Positions 51,339-59,642 of a stretch of 64,000 nucleotides of DNA are shown in pieces (position 1 is the first letter of the stretch; each line of letters starts with the position of its first letter). Origin of the DNA: Paraburkholderia franconis (GTDB taxonomy: Bacteria; Pseudomonadota; Gammaproteobacteria; Burkholderiales; Burkholderiaceae); assembly GCF_009362735.1 (NCBI RefSeq), contig NZ_WHNP01000030.1, forward strand, positions 45,844 to 109,843, written 5' to 3'. Under the pieces are notes generated by a model. That model did no database searches. It was given only the letters and a program-made list of their open reading frames with translations, and was not told the DNA's origin. The position numbers and the translations under genes were made by a program.

Positions 51339-52556
51339 ATGGTGGTACGGATTGGCAGAGTGACAACACGTAAACTGGACAAAGCCCAGTTGGATGCGGC
51401 ATTCATCGATGCTCATCGGCAAACATGGGCGATCCTCGCAGATCTGACACCCTCGCAGATGCAGGTTCCCTGCGACCCCGGCATCAATCCGCCGCTGTGG
51501 GAATACGCGCATGTTGCCTGGTTCACGGAACACTGGATACTGCGCGATCCGCAACGAGGCCCGCAAGGCCGGTTCGCTCCCACGCGCCCTTCGCTGCTCG
51601 CAAGCGCTGACCGATGGTTCGACTCGGGACGCGTCGCGCACGACGATCGCTGGCATCTTGACCTGCCACCGCTTGCAGAGATTATCGGCTACGCGGACAC
51701 CGTGCTGGAACAGGTGCGCGCGAAGCTCGCCGCATCGACGGAATCGGACGAGGACCTCTATTATTTCCGTCTCGCGTTGTACCACGAAGACATGCATGCC
51801 GAGGCGCTGACCTACATGCGGCAGACGCTGGATTATCCGCCGCATGCGCCGCTTGCGATGCGGCCCGTCGAGCATCTCGCGGAGACGAGTGAGATCGCGA
51901 TCGGCAGCGAGACGTTCGAGATGGGCGGATCACAGGACGACGGGTTCGTGTTCGACAACGAAAAATGGCGACACGCGGTGTCCGTCGGGCCGGCGCAGAT
52001 CGACCGACAATGCGTGAGCAACGCGCAGTTCATGGAATTCGTCGCGGCGAACGGCTATGAGAACGAACGCTGGTGGTCGAGCGACGGAATCGCGTGGCTC
52101 AAGCGCACCGGCCTGAAAGCGCCGAAGCGTTGGCGCGAAGCGGCGGGAGCGGGTGCAAGAAATGGCTCCGCGCGCTGGGAGCATCGCTGGTTCGGGCAAT
52201 GGCAGCCGCTTCCGCTGTCGCAGCCGGTCTGTCACGTCAATGCGTACGAAGCGGAAGCGTTTTGCCGCTGGCATGGCCGGCGCTTGCCGACGGAAGCCGA
52301 ATGGGAGTACGCCGCATGCAATGAGCTGATCGAGTGGGGCGAGTCCGTGTGGGAATGGATGGCCGATCCCTTCGAGCCATATGCGGCCTTTTCCGCTGAC
52401 CCATACGAGGACTATTCGGCGCCGTGGTTTCATTCGCACCGGAGCGTGCGCGGCGCGTCGTTCGTCACACGCGACCGGATGCGCAATCCCCGTTATCGAA
52501 ACTTTTATCTGCCGCACCGTAGCGATATCTTCGTGGGGTTCCGTACCTGCCGCTGA
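51339..52556 (+). CDS. senA: Selenoneine synthase (EgtB-like non-heme iron enzyme)
   Basis: The 405-residue protein has an N-terminal DinB-like domain and a C-terminal formylglycine-generating-enzyme-like domain, as in EgtB. The iron-binding HX3HXE motif is intact as H149-EDM-H153-A-E155 in LYHEDMHAEALTY; H58 in EYAHVAWFTEHW is a likely third ligand. The FGE part has RLPTEAEWEYA and ends FVGFRTCR. SenA joins a selenosugar to hercynine in selenoneine synthesis. The senB neighbour favours SenA over EgtB, which makes the sulfur analogue ergothioneine. EgtD and SenC are not in the window. The start has GGGAGG upstream. Confidence 0.84.
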   Translation: MVVRIGRVTTRKLDKAQLDAAFIDAHRQTWAILADLTPSQMQVPCDPGINPPLWEYAHVAWFTEHWILRDPQRGPQGRFAPTRPSLLASADRWFDSGRVAHDDRWHLDLPPLAEIIGYADTVLEQVRAKLAASTESDEDLYYFRLALYHEDMHAEALTYMRQTLDYPPHAPLAMRPVEHLAETSEIAIGSETFEMGGSQDDGFVFDNEKWRHAVSVGPAQIDRQCVSNAQFMEFVAANGYENERWWSSDGIAWLKRTGLKAPKRWREAAGAGARNGSARWEHRWFGQWQPLPLSQPVCHVNAYEAEAFCRWHGRRLPTEAEWEYAACNELIEWGESVWEWMADPFEPYAAFSADPYEDYSAPWFHSHRSVRGASFVTRDRMRNPRYRNFYLPHRSDIFVGFRTCR

Positions 52557-52565
52557 GAGCAAGCT

Positions 52566-53222
52566 TCATCTCTCCAGCGCTTCATGTCCCGCTTCACGTC
52601 CGCGCTCGCGCGCCTCCCGTTCGAGCCGCGCGACGATGCGCGCGTAATCGTCGGGCGTGTCCATGTCGACTGTGAACCGGTCGTGCGTCGTCTCGTAGAC
52701 GAACACCTCGTCGGCGTGCCCGGCGATCAGCTTGCGGCAGCCCGGATTCACGTGACCGCTCACGACCTCAGGTGCATAGCTCGCAGCAAACAGCACCGGG
52801 TTGCCGCGCGCGCCGCCGAACGACGGCACGAGGATCGAGCCGCGCGGCATCGATGCATACGCGTCGATCAGTTCGCGATAGTCGGCCGCGCCGAGCAGCA
52901 CCTGATCGGCGAGGCACACCATGACGGCATCGCACGCGGCCTGCAACGCAGCGACGCCGGCCGCCACCGACGTCATCTGCCCTTCGCGGTAGCGCGCGTT
53001 GCTCTGGAACCGCACATCGAGTCCGTCGAGTGCGTCGAATACGGCGCGCCCGTTGAAGCCCGTCACGACGACGACTTCCTGCGGCTGTGCCGCGACGATG
53101 GCGCGCACGACGCGCCGTACAGCCGGCTCGCCGCCGACGGGCAGCAGCAGCTTGTGCCGCCCTTCCATCCGCGAAGAGAGGCCGGCTGCGAGCACGACGG
53201 CGGAAAAGGTGGCCGCGCTCAT
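52566..53222 (-). CDS. mocA: Molybdenum cofactor cytidylyltransferase-like (MocA family)
   Basis: The 218-residue nucleotidyltransferase begins AATFSAVVLAAGLSSRMEGRHKLLLPVGGEP, the LAAGxSxRMG-type nucleotide-binding loop of MocA/MobA, and has VCLADQVLLGAADYRELID and a PSFGGARGNPVLF motif. MocA makes molybdopterin cytosine dinucleotide, the cofactor form used by CO dehydrogenase and other xanthine-oxidase-family enzymes. It is the last gene of the leftward cox operon. Its start overlaps the coxF stop in ATGA, so it is translationally coupled. GGAG lies about seven bases before ATG 53222. Confidence 0.87.
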   Translation of the reverse strand: MSAATFSAVVLAAGLSSRMEGRHKLLLPVGGEPAVRRVVRAIVAAQPQEVVVVTGFNGRAVFDALDGLDVRFQSNARYREGQMTSVAAGVAALQAACDAVMVCLADQVLLGAADYRELIDAYASMPRGSILVPSFGGARGNPVLFAASYAPEVVSGHVNPGCRKLIAGHADEVFVYETTHDRFTVDMDTPDDYARIVARLEREARERGREAGHEALER

Positions 53223-54280
53223 CGTTTCTCCATGTGCCCATCGTCCGGCGAGCCAGCCAGATAGCATTCCGGCCGCCGCTCGAACTCGGCCTTGCAGCAG
53301 TCGCAACAGAAATAGATTTTCCGCCCGCCGTATTCGACGACGTGCTTCGCCGTCGCGATGTCGATGCTCATTCCGCACACGGGGTTCACATAACGCCCGG
53401 CATCGGCGGCAGGTGCGCCGAGCGCCTCGCAAGGCGGCAGCCGCGGCACGGGTTCCGTCGCAACGCTGGCGGCACTGGCCTGTGCGATCGCCGCGCCCTG
53501 CTCCATTTCGTGCCTGAGCGCGACGAGTCCCGCCACCGCGCCCAATGCGATCTCCTGCGGCGTGTGCGCGTGGATTGCCGGTCCTGCCGGCGCGTGCAGC
53601 GCCGCGAGACGCGCTTCGTCGATGCCGCGCTCGCGCATCGTCTCAAGCAGCCGCCCGGCCTTGCGGCGGCTCGCGATCATAAGCACGGCCGCGACCGTGC
53701 TGCGCAGCGCGGCTTCGAGCGCGTCCTCGTCGCCGTCGCCTTGCGTCGCGATCAGCGCAAACGATGCGCCCGCGCGGTCCAGCGCCGCTGCATCGAAACG
53801 CGCTTCGCCCGGACGCGCGACATCGGCGGCGATGCACGCGCGCAACCCGACGCGCCGCGCGAGCACACACGCCTCATGCGCCGCAGGCGTCGCGCCGAAC
53901 ACGACGACGAGCGGCGCCGGCACGGTCGGCTGAATGAAGAGTTCGAGCGCGCCATTGCTCGCGCACGGCATCGCATGCGCTTCGACTTCCGCTTCGGGCA
54001 CGGACTGTTCGTTGCTGATCCGCACGCGCCTCGGCTGCCCGGAGCGGACCGACTGCCGCGCCGCTTCGATCACGATCGTCTGCGCGCAGCCTCCGCCGAT
54101 CCAGCCGTGCAGCACGCCGTCCCCGTCGACCAGCGCCTGCGCGCCGACCTGTGTCGACGTGGGCGGCGCTGCGCGTATCACGGTGACGACGGCGAACGGC
54201 GTGCCCGTCGCGATCAGTTGCTGCTCGAGTCGCAGCAGGTCGGCAGTGTTGGTAGCCATCTCGACAGATCCGGCATTCAT
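53219..54280 (-). CDS. coxF: CO dehydrogenase maturation factor CoxF (XdhC family) with C-terminal YHS domain
   Basis: The 353-residue protein starts with the XdhC/CoxI domain (VVTVIRAAPPTSTQVGAQALVDGDGVLHGWIGGGC, residues 31-65) and a Rossmann-like second domain (about 122-255, VVVFGATPAAHEACVLAR). A linker leads to a YHS domain at 299-342: NPVCGMSIDIATAKHVVEYGG then YFCCDCCKAEFERRPECY. YHS domains bind metals through such cysteines. CoxF proteins help assemble the Mo-Cu active site, so the extra domain may bind copper; this is inference. Overlap ATGA with coxE supports start 54280, with ATG 54259 possible. Confidence 0.82.
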   Translation of the reverse strand: MNAGSVEMATNTADLLRLEQQLIATGTPFAVVTVIRAAPPTSTQVGAQALVDGDGVLHGWIGGGCAQTIVIEAARQSVRSGQPRRVRISNEQSVPEAEVEAHAMPCASNGALELFIQPTVPAPLVVVFGATPAAHEACVLARRVGLRACIAADVARPGEARFDAAALDRAGASFALIATQGDGDEDALEAALRSTVAAVLMIASRRKAGRLLETMRERGIDEARLAALHAPAGPAIHAHTPQEIALGAVAGLVALRHEMEQGAAIAQASAASVATEPVPRLPPCEALGAPAADAGRYVNPVCGMSIDIATAKHVVEYGGRKIYFCCDCCKAEFERRPECYLAGSPDDGHMEKR

Positions 54281-55485
54281 TGCAGCGCACCGAGAATTTG
54301 AGGAAACACACGTTCGAGGCTCGCGAGATCGCGCGCTCCGGCGAACAGATCGACGTGCGGCAACGCGGCCTGCATCGCCGCGCTGACGGGCTCGAAGCCC
54401 GGACGGTCCGCAAGCGGATTGAGCCACACAAGCGAGCGGCAGCGCCGCCGGATCGCGGCCAGCGACTTGCCAAGCTGCGCGCTGTCACCGGCGTCATAGC
54501 CGTCGCTGACGATCACGACGGCCGTGCGCGCATGCAGCAGGCGCGGCGCGTAGTGCGCGTTGAACGCGGCGAGGCTTTCGCCGATGCGTGTGCCGCCCGC
54601 CCAGCCCTCCGAGATCAGATGCAGCCGCTCCTGCGCGCGCCGCGGATCGGGATCGCGCAGCGCCTCGTCGACGCACACGAGCCGCGTATGGAACATGAAG
54701 CTGTGCACATCGGGCAGCCGTCCGCTCAACACGCGCGCAAAACGCAGAAAGAAGAAGCTGTAGAGGCTCATCGAGCGGCTTACGTCGAGCATCAGCACGA
54801 TGCGCGGGCGCTGTCGCCGCTTGCGCCGCCACGTGAGCTCGACGGGCAGGCCGCCGCGCGACACGCTGCGGCGGATCGTCGAGCGCAGGTCGATCGCGCG
54901 CCCCTGGTTCGCGCGCTGCTCGCGGCGCGTTTCGATGCCGCGCAGCCGCTGCGCGAAGCGGCGCAGCGCGGCGTCGATCGCAAAGAGTTCGTTGCGTTCG
55001 TTCAGGTGGCGGAAGTCCGCGTGAGCAAGCGACTCGTTCGGCGTGGCGCCTTCGTCGGCCGTGGCGCCTTCGACGGGTGTGCTGCCGCCGTGCTTCGCAA
55101 GCGAGACGGGCGCACCTTCGCTCGCGTCGCGCGGCGCCTCTTCCGTCTGAGCGGCCTCATCGCGTTCCAGCAGACCTGCGCCGCCCGCACGCGTCTGCAC
55201 CATCTTGCGCCGGTTCGGCGCGCGGAAATACACGTCGAACAGTTCGTCGAAGCGCCGCCATTCCTGGGCGCGCGAGCACAGCAGCGCGCGCAGGCTCCAG
55301 CGCAGCACGTCGCTGTCGAGCTGACCCATGCGCTGCGCGACTTCGATCGAAGCGGCGACGTCCGCGCTCGTCACGCAAAACGCGTTCTCGCGCAGCCAGC
55401 CCGCGAAGCCTGCATAGCGCGCGACGAGCACGGCGGCGAGATCACGAGCGTCGAGTGATGAGGCGCGATCGATGTCCGTCAGCAT
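54277..55485 (-). CDS. coxE: CO dehydrogenase accessory protein CoxE (VWA domain)
   Basis: The 402-residue protein has a von Willebrand factor A-type domain in its second half: IVLMLDVSRSMSLYSFFFLRFARVL carries the MIDAS motif DxSxS, and AVVIVSDGYDAGDS is the later MIDAS Asp. The region GAAAQ to RNELFAIDAALRRFAQ, with an acidic/Gly-rich linker (about 130-180), is variable. CoxE partners with the MoxR ATPase CoxD in Mo-Cu cofactor maturation. The start at ATG 55485 overlaps the coxD stop by 7 bases. A longer frame upstream is antisense noise within coxD and was rejected. Confidence 0.86.
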   Translation of the reverse strand: MLTDIDRASSLDARDLAAVLVARYAGFAGWLRENAFCVTSADVAASIEVAQRMGQLDSDVLRWSLRALLCSRAQEWRRFDELFDVYFRAPNRRKMVQTRAGGAGLLERDEAAQTEEAPRDASEGAPVSLAKHGGSTPVEGATADEGATPNESLAHADFRHLNERNELFAIDAALRRFAQRLRGIETRREQRANQGRAIDLRSTIRRSVSRGGLPVELTWRRKRRQRPRIVLMLDVSRSMSLYSFFFLRFARVLSGRLPDVHSFMFHTRLVCVDEALRDPDPRRAQERLHLISEGWAGGTRIGESLAAFNAHYAPRLLHARTAVVIVSDGYDAGDSAQLGKSLAAIRRRCRSLVWLNPLADRPGFEPVSAAMQAALPHVDLFAGARDLASLERVFPQILGALQ

Positions 55486-56375
55486 GACGCCACCAGCCTT
55501 TCGACGACGGGCCGCGTGAGGCCCGCCTGATCCTCGCGCGTCTTCACCAGCGCGGCGAGCGAATCCATCACGCGGTCGATGCCGTCCTCGTCGAGCGCGC
55601 TCACGCCGAGGCGCAGCAGCGCGGCCACCCAGTCGAGCGTCTCCGCGAGGCCGGGCTTGCGGCGCAGCGCCATCTGCCGCACCGCGTGCACGAACTCGAC
55701 GACCTGGCGCGCGAGCGCGTCGGGCACGCCGGGCACCTTTGTCTGCACGATCATCAGTTCGCGCTGGAACGTCGGATAGTCGACGTACTGATAGAGGCAG
55801 CGGCGGCGCAGCGCGTCGGAGATTTCGCGCGTGCCGTTCGACGTGAGGATCACAAACGGCCGCTCGATAGCGCGGATCACGCCGAGCTCGGGAATCGACA
55901 GCTGAAAGTCCGACAGCAGTTCGAGCAGATAGGCTTCGAACGCCTCGTCGGTGCGGTCGATCTCGTCGATCAGCAGCACGGGTGCGGGCGTCGTCGTGAT
56001 CGCTTCGAGCAGCGGGCGCTTGAGCAGATAGCGCTCGGAGAAAATGTCCTGCTCCTTGTCGCGCATGGGCCGCGCGTCCTGCTCGAAGAGCTTGATGGCG
56101 AGCAGCTGATGCGCGTAGTTCCACTCGTAGAGCGCCGCGTGCGCATCGAGCCCCTCGTAGCATTGCAGCCGGATCAGCGGCACATCGAGCAGACGCGCGA
56201 GCGCTTTCGCCACTTCCGTCTTGCCGACGCCCGCCTCGCCTTCGAGCAGCAGCGGGCGGCGCATTTCCATCGTCAGCAGCAGCGCGGCCGCGAAGCTGCG
56301 CTCGGCGATAAAGCCGTGACTCGCGAGCCGCGCCTGTAGCGCGACGACCTCGGGCATGCGGTCGGTCGGCGTCAT
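55479..56375 (-). CDS. coxD: MoxR-family AAA+ ATPase CoxD
   Basis: The 298-residue protein has Walker A GEAGVGKT (about 46-53), Walker B VLLIDEIDRTDEAFE, sensor 1 VILTSNGTREISDALRRRC and a C-terminal lid. It is a MoxR-type ATPase, as CoxD of CO dehydrogenase operons, which acts as chaperone in building the CuSMoO2 site by sulfuration. It is followed with overlap by coxE and preceded by coxG. The arrangement D-E-F is the canonical cox accessory block. Confidence 0.93.
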   Translation of the reverse strand: MTPTDRMPEVVALQARLASHGFIAERSFAAALLLTMEMRRPLLLEGEAGVGKTEVAKALARLLDVPLIRLQCYEGLDAHAALYEWNYAHQLLAIKLFEQDARPMRDKEQDIFSERYLLKRPLLEAITTTPAPVLLIDEIDRTDEAFEAYLLELLSDFQLSIPELGVIRAIERPFVILTSNGTREISDALRRRCLYQYVDYPTFQRELMIVQTKVPGVPDALARQVVEFVHAVRQMALRRKPGLAETLDWVAALLRLGVSALDEDGIDRVMDSLAALVKTREDQAGLTRPVVERLVASC

Positions 56376-56383
56376 CGCGAGCC

Positions 56384-57031
56384 TCAGCGGCCTTGCGCCT
56401 TGTGCGAGAAGCGTCCGTGCAGCCAGTCGCGGATCATCGCCCAGATGAAGGCGAAACCGTTCAGCTCGGCGGCCTGCGCGGGCGGCGGCGTGGCCGCGCG
56501 CGCCGCTGGTGCTGAGGCTGGCGTCGCTGCATCGGCGGCGCTTTCTGCCGCATCGGATTGCGTGGTGTTCGCGGTTTGCATCGCATCGAGCCGCGCCGCG
56601 AAATTCGCGACGAACTGCTTGAGCAACTGCTCCGACGCGGGCGCCATCAGCCGTCCGCCGATCGCCGCGGCCTTTCCGCTCATCGTCACTTCGCTCTTGC
56701 CTTTAAGCGTGCAGGCCGCGTCCGAGGGCTCCACGGCGGCCGTGAGGTCCATCGTCGCCACCGAGCCGCCCGTCGCGTCCGTGCCCTTGCCCCGCAGATG
56801 CAGGCTGCGCGTGGCGGCATCGAGCGCGAGCACTTCGATGTCGCCCTTGAACGCCATCGTCGCGGGCCCGAGCCGCACCGTGATCGTGCCTTTATAGCGC
56901 GTGTCGTCGACGCGCTCGGTGATCTTCGCGCCCGGCATGCAGGTGGCGACCGCCTCGATGTCCTGCATCAGCTGCCATGCGCTGTCGGCCGTGGCGTCGA
57001 GCGGGAATGCCTTGTCGAGTACGACTTTCAT
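56384..57031 (-). CDS. coxG: CO dehydrogenase subunit G (SRPBCC family, membrane anchoring)
   Basis: The 215-residue protein has an SRPBCC/START-like domain: KAFPLDATADSAWQLMQDIEAVATCMPGAKI and GTITVRLGPATMAFKGDIEVLALD, typical of CoxG/CutG. The Ala/Pro-rich segment at about 150-190 links to a hydrophobic C-terminal stretch NGFAFIWAMIRDWLHGRF. CoxG proteins in other bacteria help attach CODH to the membrane or deliver a lipid quinone. The C-terminal stretch may anchor it. It follows the hairpin mosaic downstream of coxL, separating it from the structural genes. Confidence 0.88.
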   Translation of the reverse strand: MKVVLDKAFPLDATADSAWQLMQDIEAVATCMPGAKITERVDDTRYKGTITVRLGPATMAFKGDIEVLALDAATRSLHLRGKGTDATGGSVATMDLTAAVEPSDAACTLKGKSEVTMSGKAAAIGGRLMAPASEQLLKQFVANFAARLDAMQTANTTQSDAAESAADAATPASAPAARAATPPPAQAAELNGFAFIWAMIRDWLHGRFSHKAQGR

Positions 57032-57042
57032 ATGGGCCTCCT

Positions 57043-57185
57043 GTCGACCCAGGTTAGCGCTTTAGCGCCTACTTGGGTCCCATGCAGAGCGGTCGACCCA
57101 AGTTAGCGCTTTAGCTGTCGGCCGGAGTTAGTGCTTTAGCACTTACACCGGCCCCATGCAGAGCACTTACTCCGGTCCCATGCAA
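57043..57185. repeat. Mosaic of TTTA-loop hairpin repeats inside the cox operon
   Basis: Two full hairpins with a TTTA tetraloop are visible: 57047-57078 (arms of 14, 11 paired) and 57122-57151 (arms of 13, 11 paired). A third left arm (57096-57109 plus TTTA) has no right arm, and a right arm GCACTTACTCCGG (57163-57175) has no left arm. The unit GTCGACCCA(G/A)GTTAGCG recurs at 57043 and 57092, 49 bases apart, and CCCATGCAGAGC recurs at 57079-57090 and 57153-57164 with a degenerate third copy at 57177. The layout suggests repeated duplication or partial deletion of a palindromic element, like REP/MITE-type intergenic repeats. Confidence 0.8.
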
Positions 57186-57211
57186 CAAGCTGCATCCCGC
57201 GCCGGATGCCT

Positions 57212-59626
57212 TCAGCCAGGCCGCGTGAGCCCAAGCTCGCGGCATTGCTGCCACACACGATACGCGTTGTGCGGCATGTCCATATGCGTGATGCCGAGGT
57301 GCGCGAACGCATCGACGACGGCGGACGTAAAGCACGGAATCGAGCCCACATGCGGCGACTCGGCCACGCCCTTCGCGCCGATCGGATGATGCGGCGACGG
57401 CGTCACCGTGTAGTCGGTTTCCCAATGCGGCGTCTCGACGGCCGTCGGCACGAAGTAGTCGAGCAGCGTCGCGCCGAGCAAATTGCCCGACTCGTCGTAG
57501 GGCAGCTCCTGGCCGAGCGCGACCGCGAAGCCTTCCGTCAACCCGCCGTGAATCTGCCCTTCGATGATCATCGGATTGATGCGCGTGCCGCAGTCGTCGA
57601 GCGCATAGAAGCGCCGCACGCGAATCTCGCCCGTGTAGCGGTTCACGTCGAGCACGCACACATAGGCGCCGAACGGGAACGTGAAGTTCGGCGGATCGTA
57701 GTAGTCGACGGCTTCGAGGCCCATTTCGAGCCCCTCAGGCACGTTGTTGTACGCGGCCCAGGCCACTTCCTTCACCGTCTTGAACTGGTCGGGCGAGCCT
57801 TTCAGCACGAAGCGGTCGAGATCGAATTCGACATCCTCCGCGCTCGCTTCGAGCAGATGCGCCGCGATCTTGCGCGCCTTCTCGCGAATCTTGCGCGACG
57901 CGCGCGCGACGGCCGCGCCCGCCACGGGCGTCGAGCGCGAGCCATACGTGCCGAGCCCATACGGCGCAGTCGACGTGTCGCCCTCTTCGACTGTGATCTG
58001 CGACGCGGGAATGCCCGCCTCCGACGCGATGATCTGCGCGTACGTAGTCTGGTGCCCCTGCCCCTGCGTGATCGTGCCCATGCGCGCGACGGCCGAGCCG
58101 TCCGGATGCACGCGAATTTCGCACGAGTCGAACATGCCGACGCCGAGGATGTCGCACATCTTCGACGGCCCCGCGCCCACGATCTCCGTGAAGTTCACGA
58201 CGCCGATGCCCATCAGCCATTCGGCGTCCGGATCGGCGCGGCGCTGCGCCTGTTCCGCGCGCAGCCCGTCGTAATCGACGGCGGCCAGCACCTTGCGCAG
58301 CGCGGGCTCGTAGTCGCCGGAGTCGTATTCAAGGCCGAGCGGCGTCGCATAGGGGAACTGCTCCTTGCGGATGAAGTTGCGCAGACGGATTTCGGCCTTG
58401 TCGATGCCGAGCTTCTGCGCGAGCACGTCGACCATCCGCTCGATCAGATACACGGCCTCCGTCACGCGAAATGAGCAACGGTACGCGACACCGCCTGGAA
58501 ACTTGTTCGTGTACACGCCGTCGACGGACACGAACGCGTTCGGGATCGCATACGAGCCGGTGCACACATGGAACATGCCGGCGGGCCATTTGGTCGGATC
58601 GGCGCATGCGTCGAACGCGCCGTGGTCCGCCACGACATGCACGCGCAACGCCTTGATGCGGCCGTCCTTGTCGGCCGCGAGTTCGCCCGTCATGTGATAG
58701 TCGCGCGCGAACGCGGTGCTGGACAGGTTCTCGCTGCGCGACTCGATCCACTTGACGGGACGTCCGAGCACGATCGACGCGACGATCGACGTCACGTAGC
58801 CCGGATACACGCCGACCTTGTTGCCGAAGCCGCCGCCGATATCGGGCGAGACGATGCGGATCTTCGATTCAGGTATCGACGACAGCAGGCCGACCACCGT
58901 GCGCACAACATGCGGCGCCTGCGACGTGATGTAGACGGTGAGGTCGCCGCGCACCTTGTCGAATGACGCGACGCAGCCGCACGTTTCGAGCGGGCACGGA
59001 TGCACGCGCGGATACAGGATGTCCTGTTTCACCGTAACGTCCGCGTTTTCGAACATGCGGTCCGTCTTGTCGCGGTCGCCCATCGTCCACGTAAAGATGT
59101 GGTTCGGATGCTTGCGCGCGCCGTGCGCGCCCGTCTCCTTGTCGCTAATGTCCTCGCGGATCACGGGCGCGTCGGGTTCGAGCGCCTTCATCGGATCGAC
59201 GAGCGCGGGCAGTTCCTCGTATTCGACTTCGACGAGCTCGGCCGCATCGGCGGCAACGTAACGATCGTCGGCGACGACGAATGCGACCTCCTGATTCTGG
59301 AAGCACACTTTTTCGTCGGCCAGCACGGCCTGCACGTCGCCCGCGAGCGTCGGCATCCAGTGCAGCTTGAGCGGCTTCAGATCGTCGGCGGTGAGCACGG
59401 CGTGCACGCCCGGATGCGCGAGCGCGCGCGACTTGTCGATGCGCTTCACGCGCGCATGCGCATACGGACTGCGCACCATCACGCCGAACAGCATGCCCGG
59501 CATCTTGATGTCGTCGACGTAAGTGCCCTTGCCCTGGATGAAGCGCGGGTCCTCGCGGCGCTTGCGCGAGCAGCCCATGCCTTCAAGAGCGGCGAGACGT
59601 TCGAGACTGGCGTCGAGATTGCCCAT
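57212..59626 (-). CDS. coxL: Aerobic CO dehydrogenase large subunit, form I
   Basis: The 804-residue protein is the molybdenum-binding subunit. The active-site signature is AYRCSFR at 381-387, the form I motif AYXCSFR in which Cys384 should hold the copper of the Mo-Cu centre. Other marks are VSPDIGGGFGNKVGVYPG near 260, EGDTSTAPYGLGTYGSRSTP near 548, and AKGVAESPHVG with Glu756, the likely catalytic Glu. It oxidises CO to CO2. It follows coxS by 16 bases in the canonical M-S-L order. Form II proteins read AYRGAGR here, so a true carboxydovore enzyme is predicted. Confidence 0.97.
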   Translation of the reverse strand: MGNLDASLERLAALEGMGCSRKRREDPRFIQGKGTYVDDIKMPGMLFGVMVRSPYAHARVKRIDKSRALAHPGVHAVLTADDLKPLKLHWMPTLAGDVQAVLADEKVCFQNQEVAFVVADDRYVAADAAELVEVEYEELPALVDPMKALEPDAPVIREDISDKETGAHGARKHPNHIFTWTMGDRDKTDRMFENADVTVKQDILYPRVHPCPLETCGCVASFDKVRGDLTVYITSQAPHVVRTVVGLLSSIPESKIRIVSPDIGGGFGNKVGVYPGYVTSIVASIVLGRPVKWIESRSENLSSTAFARDYHMTGELAADKDGRIKALRVHVVADHGAFDACADPTKWPAGMFHVCTGSYAIPNAFVSVDGVYTNKFPGGVAYRCSFRVTEAVYLIERMVDVLAQKLGIDKAEIRLRNFIRKEQFPYATPLGLEYDSGDYEPALRKVLAAVDYDGLRAEQAQRRADPDAEWLMGIGVVNFTEIVGAGPSKMCDILGVGMFDSCEIRVHPDGSAVARMGTITQGQGHQTTYAQIIASEAGIPASQITVEEGDTSTAPYGLGTYGSRSTPVAGAAVARASRKIREKARKIAAHLLEASAEDVEFDLDRFVLKGSPDQFKTVKEVAWAAYNNVPEGLEMGLEAVDYYDPPNFTFPFGAYVCVLDVNRYTGEIRVRRFYALDDCGTRINPMIIEGQIHGGLTEGFAVALGQELPYDESGNLLGATLLDYFVPTAVETPHWETDYTVTPSPHHPIGAKGVAESPHVGSIPCFTSAVVDAFAHLGITHMDMPHNAYRVWQQCRELGLTRPG

Positions 59627-59642
59627 GGCGTTTCTCCCGTCG

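Noticed and set aside
51339..52556. Ergothioneine enzyme EgtB rather than SenA
   Set aside because: The domains are the same, but the adjacent SenB-like glycosyltransferase and the absence of EgtC/EgtD here favour SenA. EgtB remains the fallback if the profile search disagrees.
54277..56163. 628-codon extension of coxE
   Set aside because: The N-terminal 225 codons are antisense-like Arg-rich noise lying inside coxD. The VWA protein starts at 55485.
57043..57185. CRISPR array
   Set aside because: Repeat spacing is irregular, the repeats are palindromic halves, there are no unique spacers of constant length and no cas genes.
57212..59626. Form II (CODH-like) large subunit
   Set aside because: The active-site loop reads AYRCSFR rather than AYRGAGR, so the enzyme is form I.
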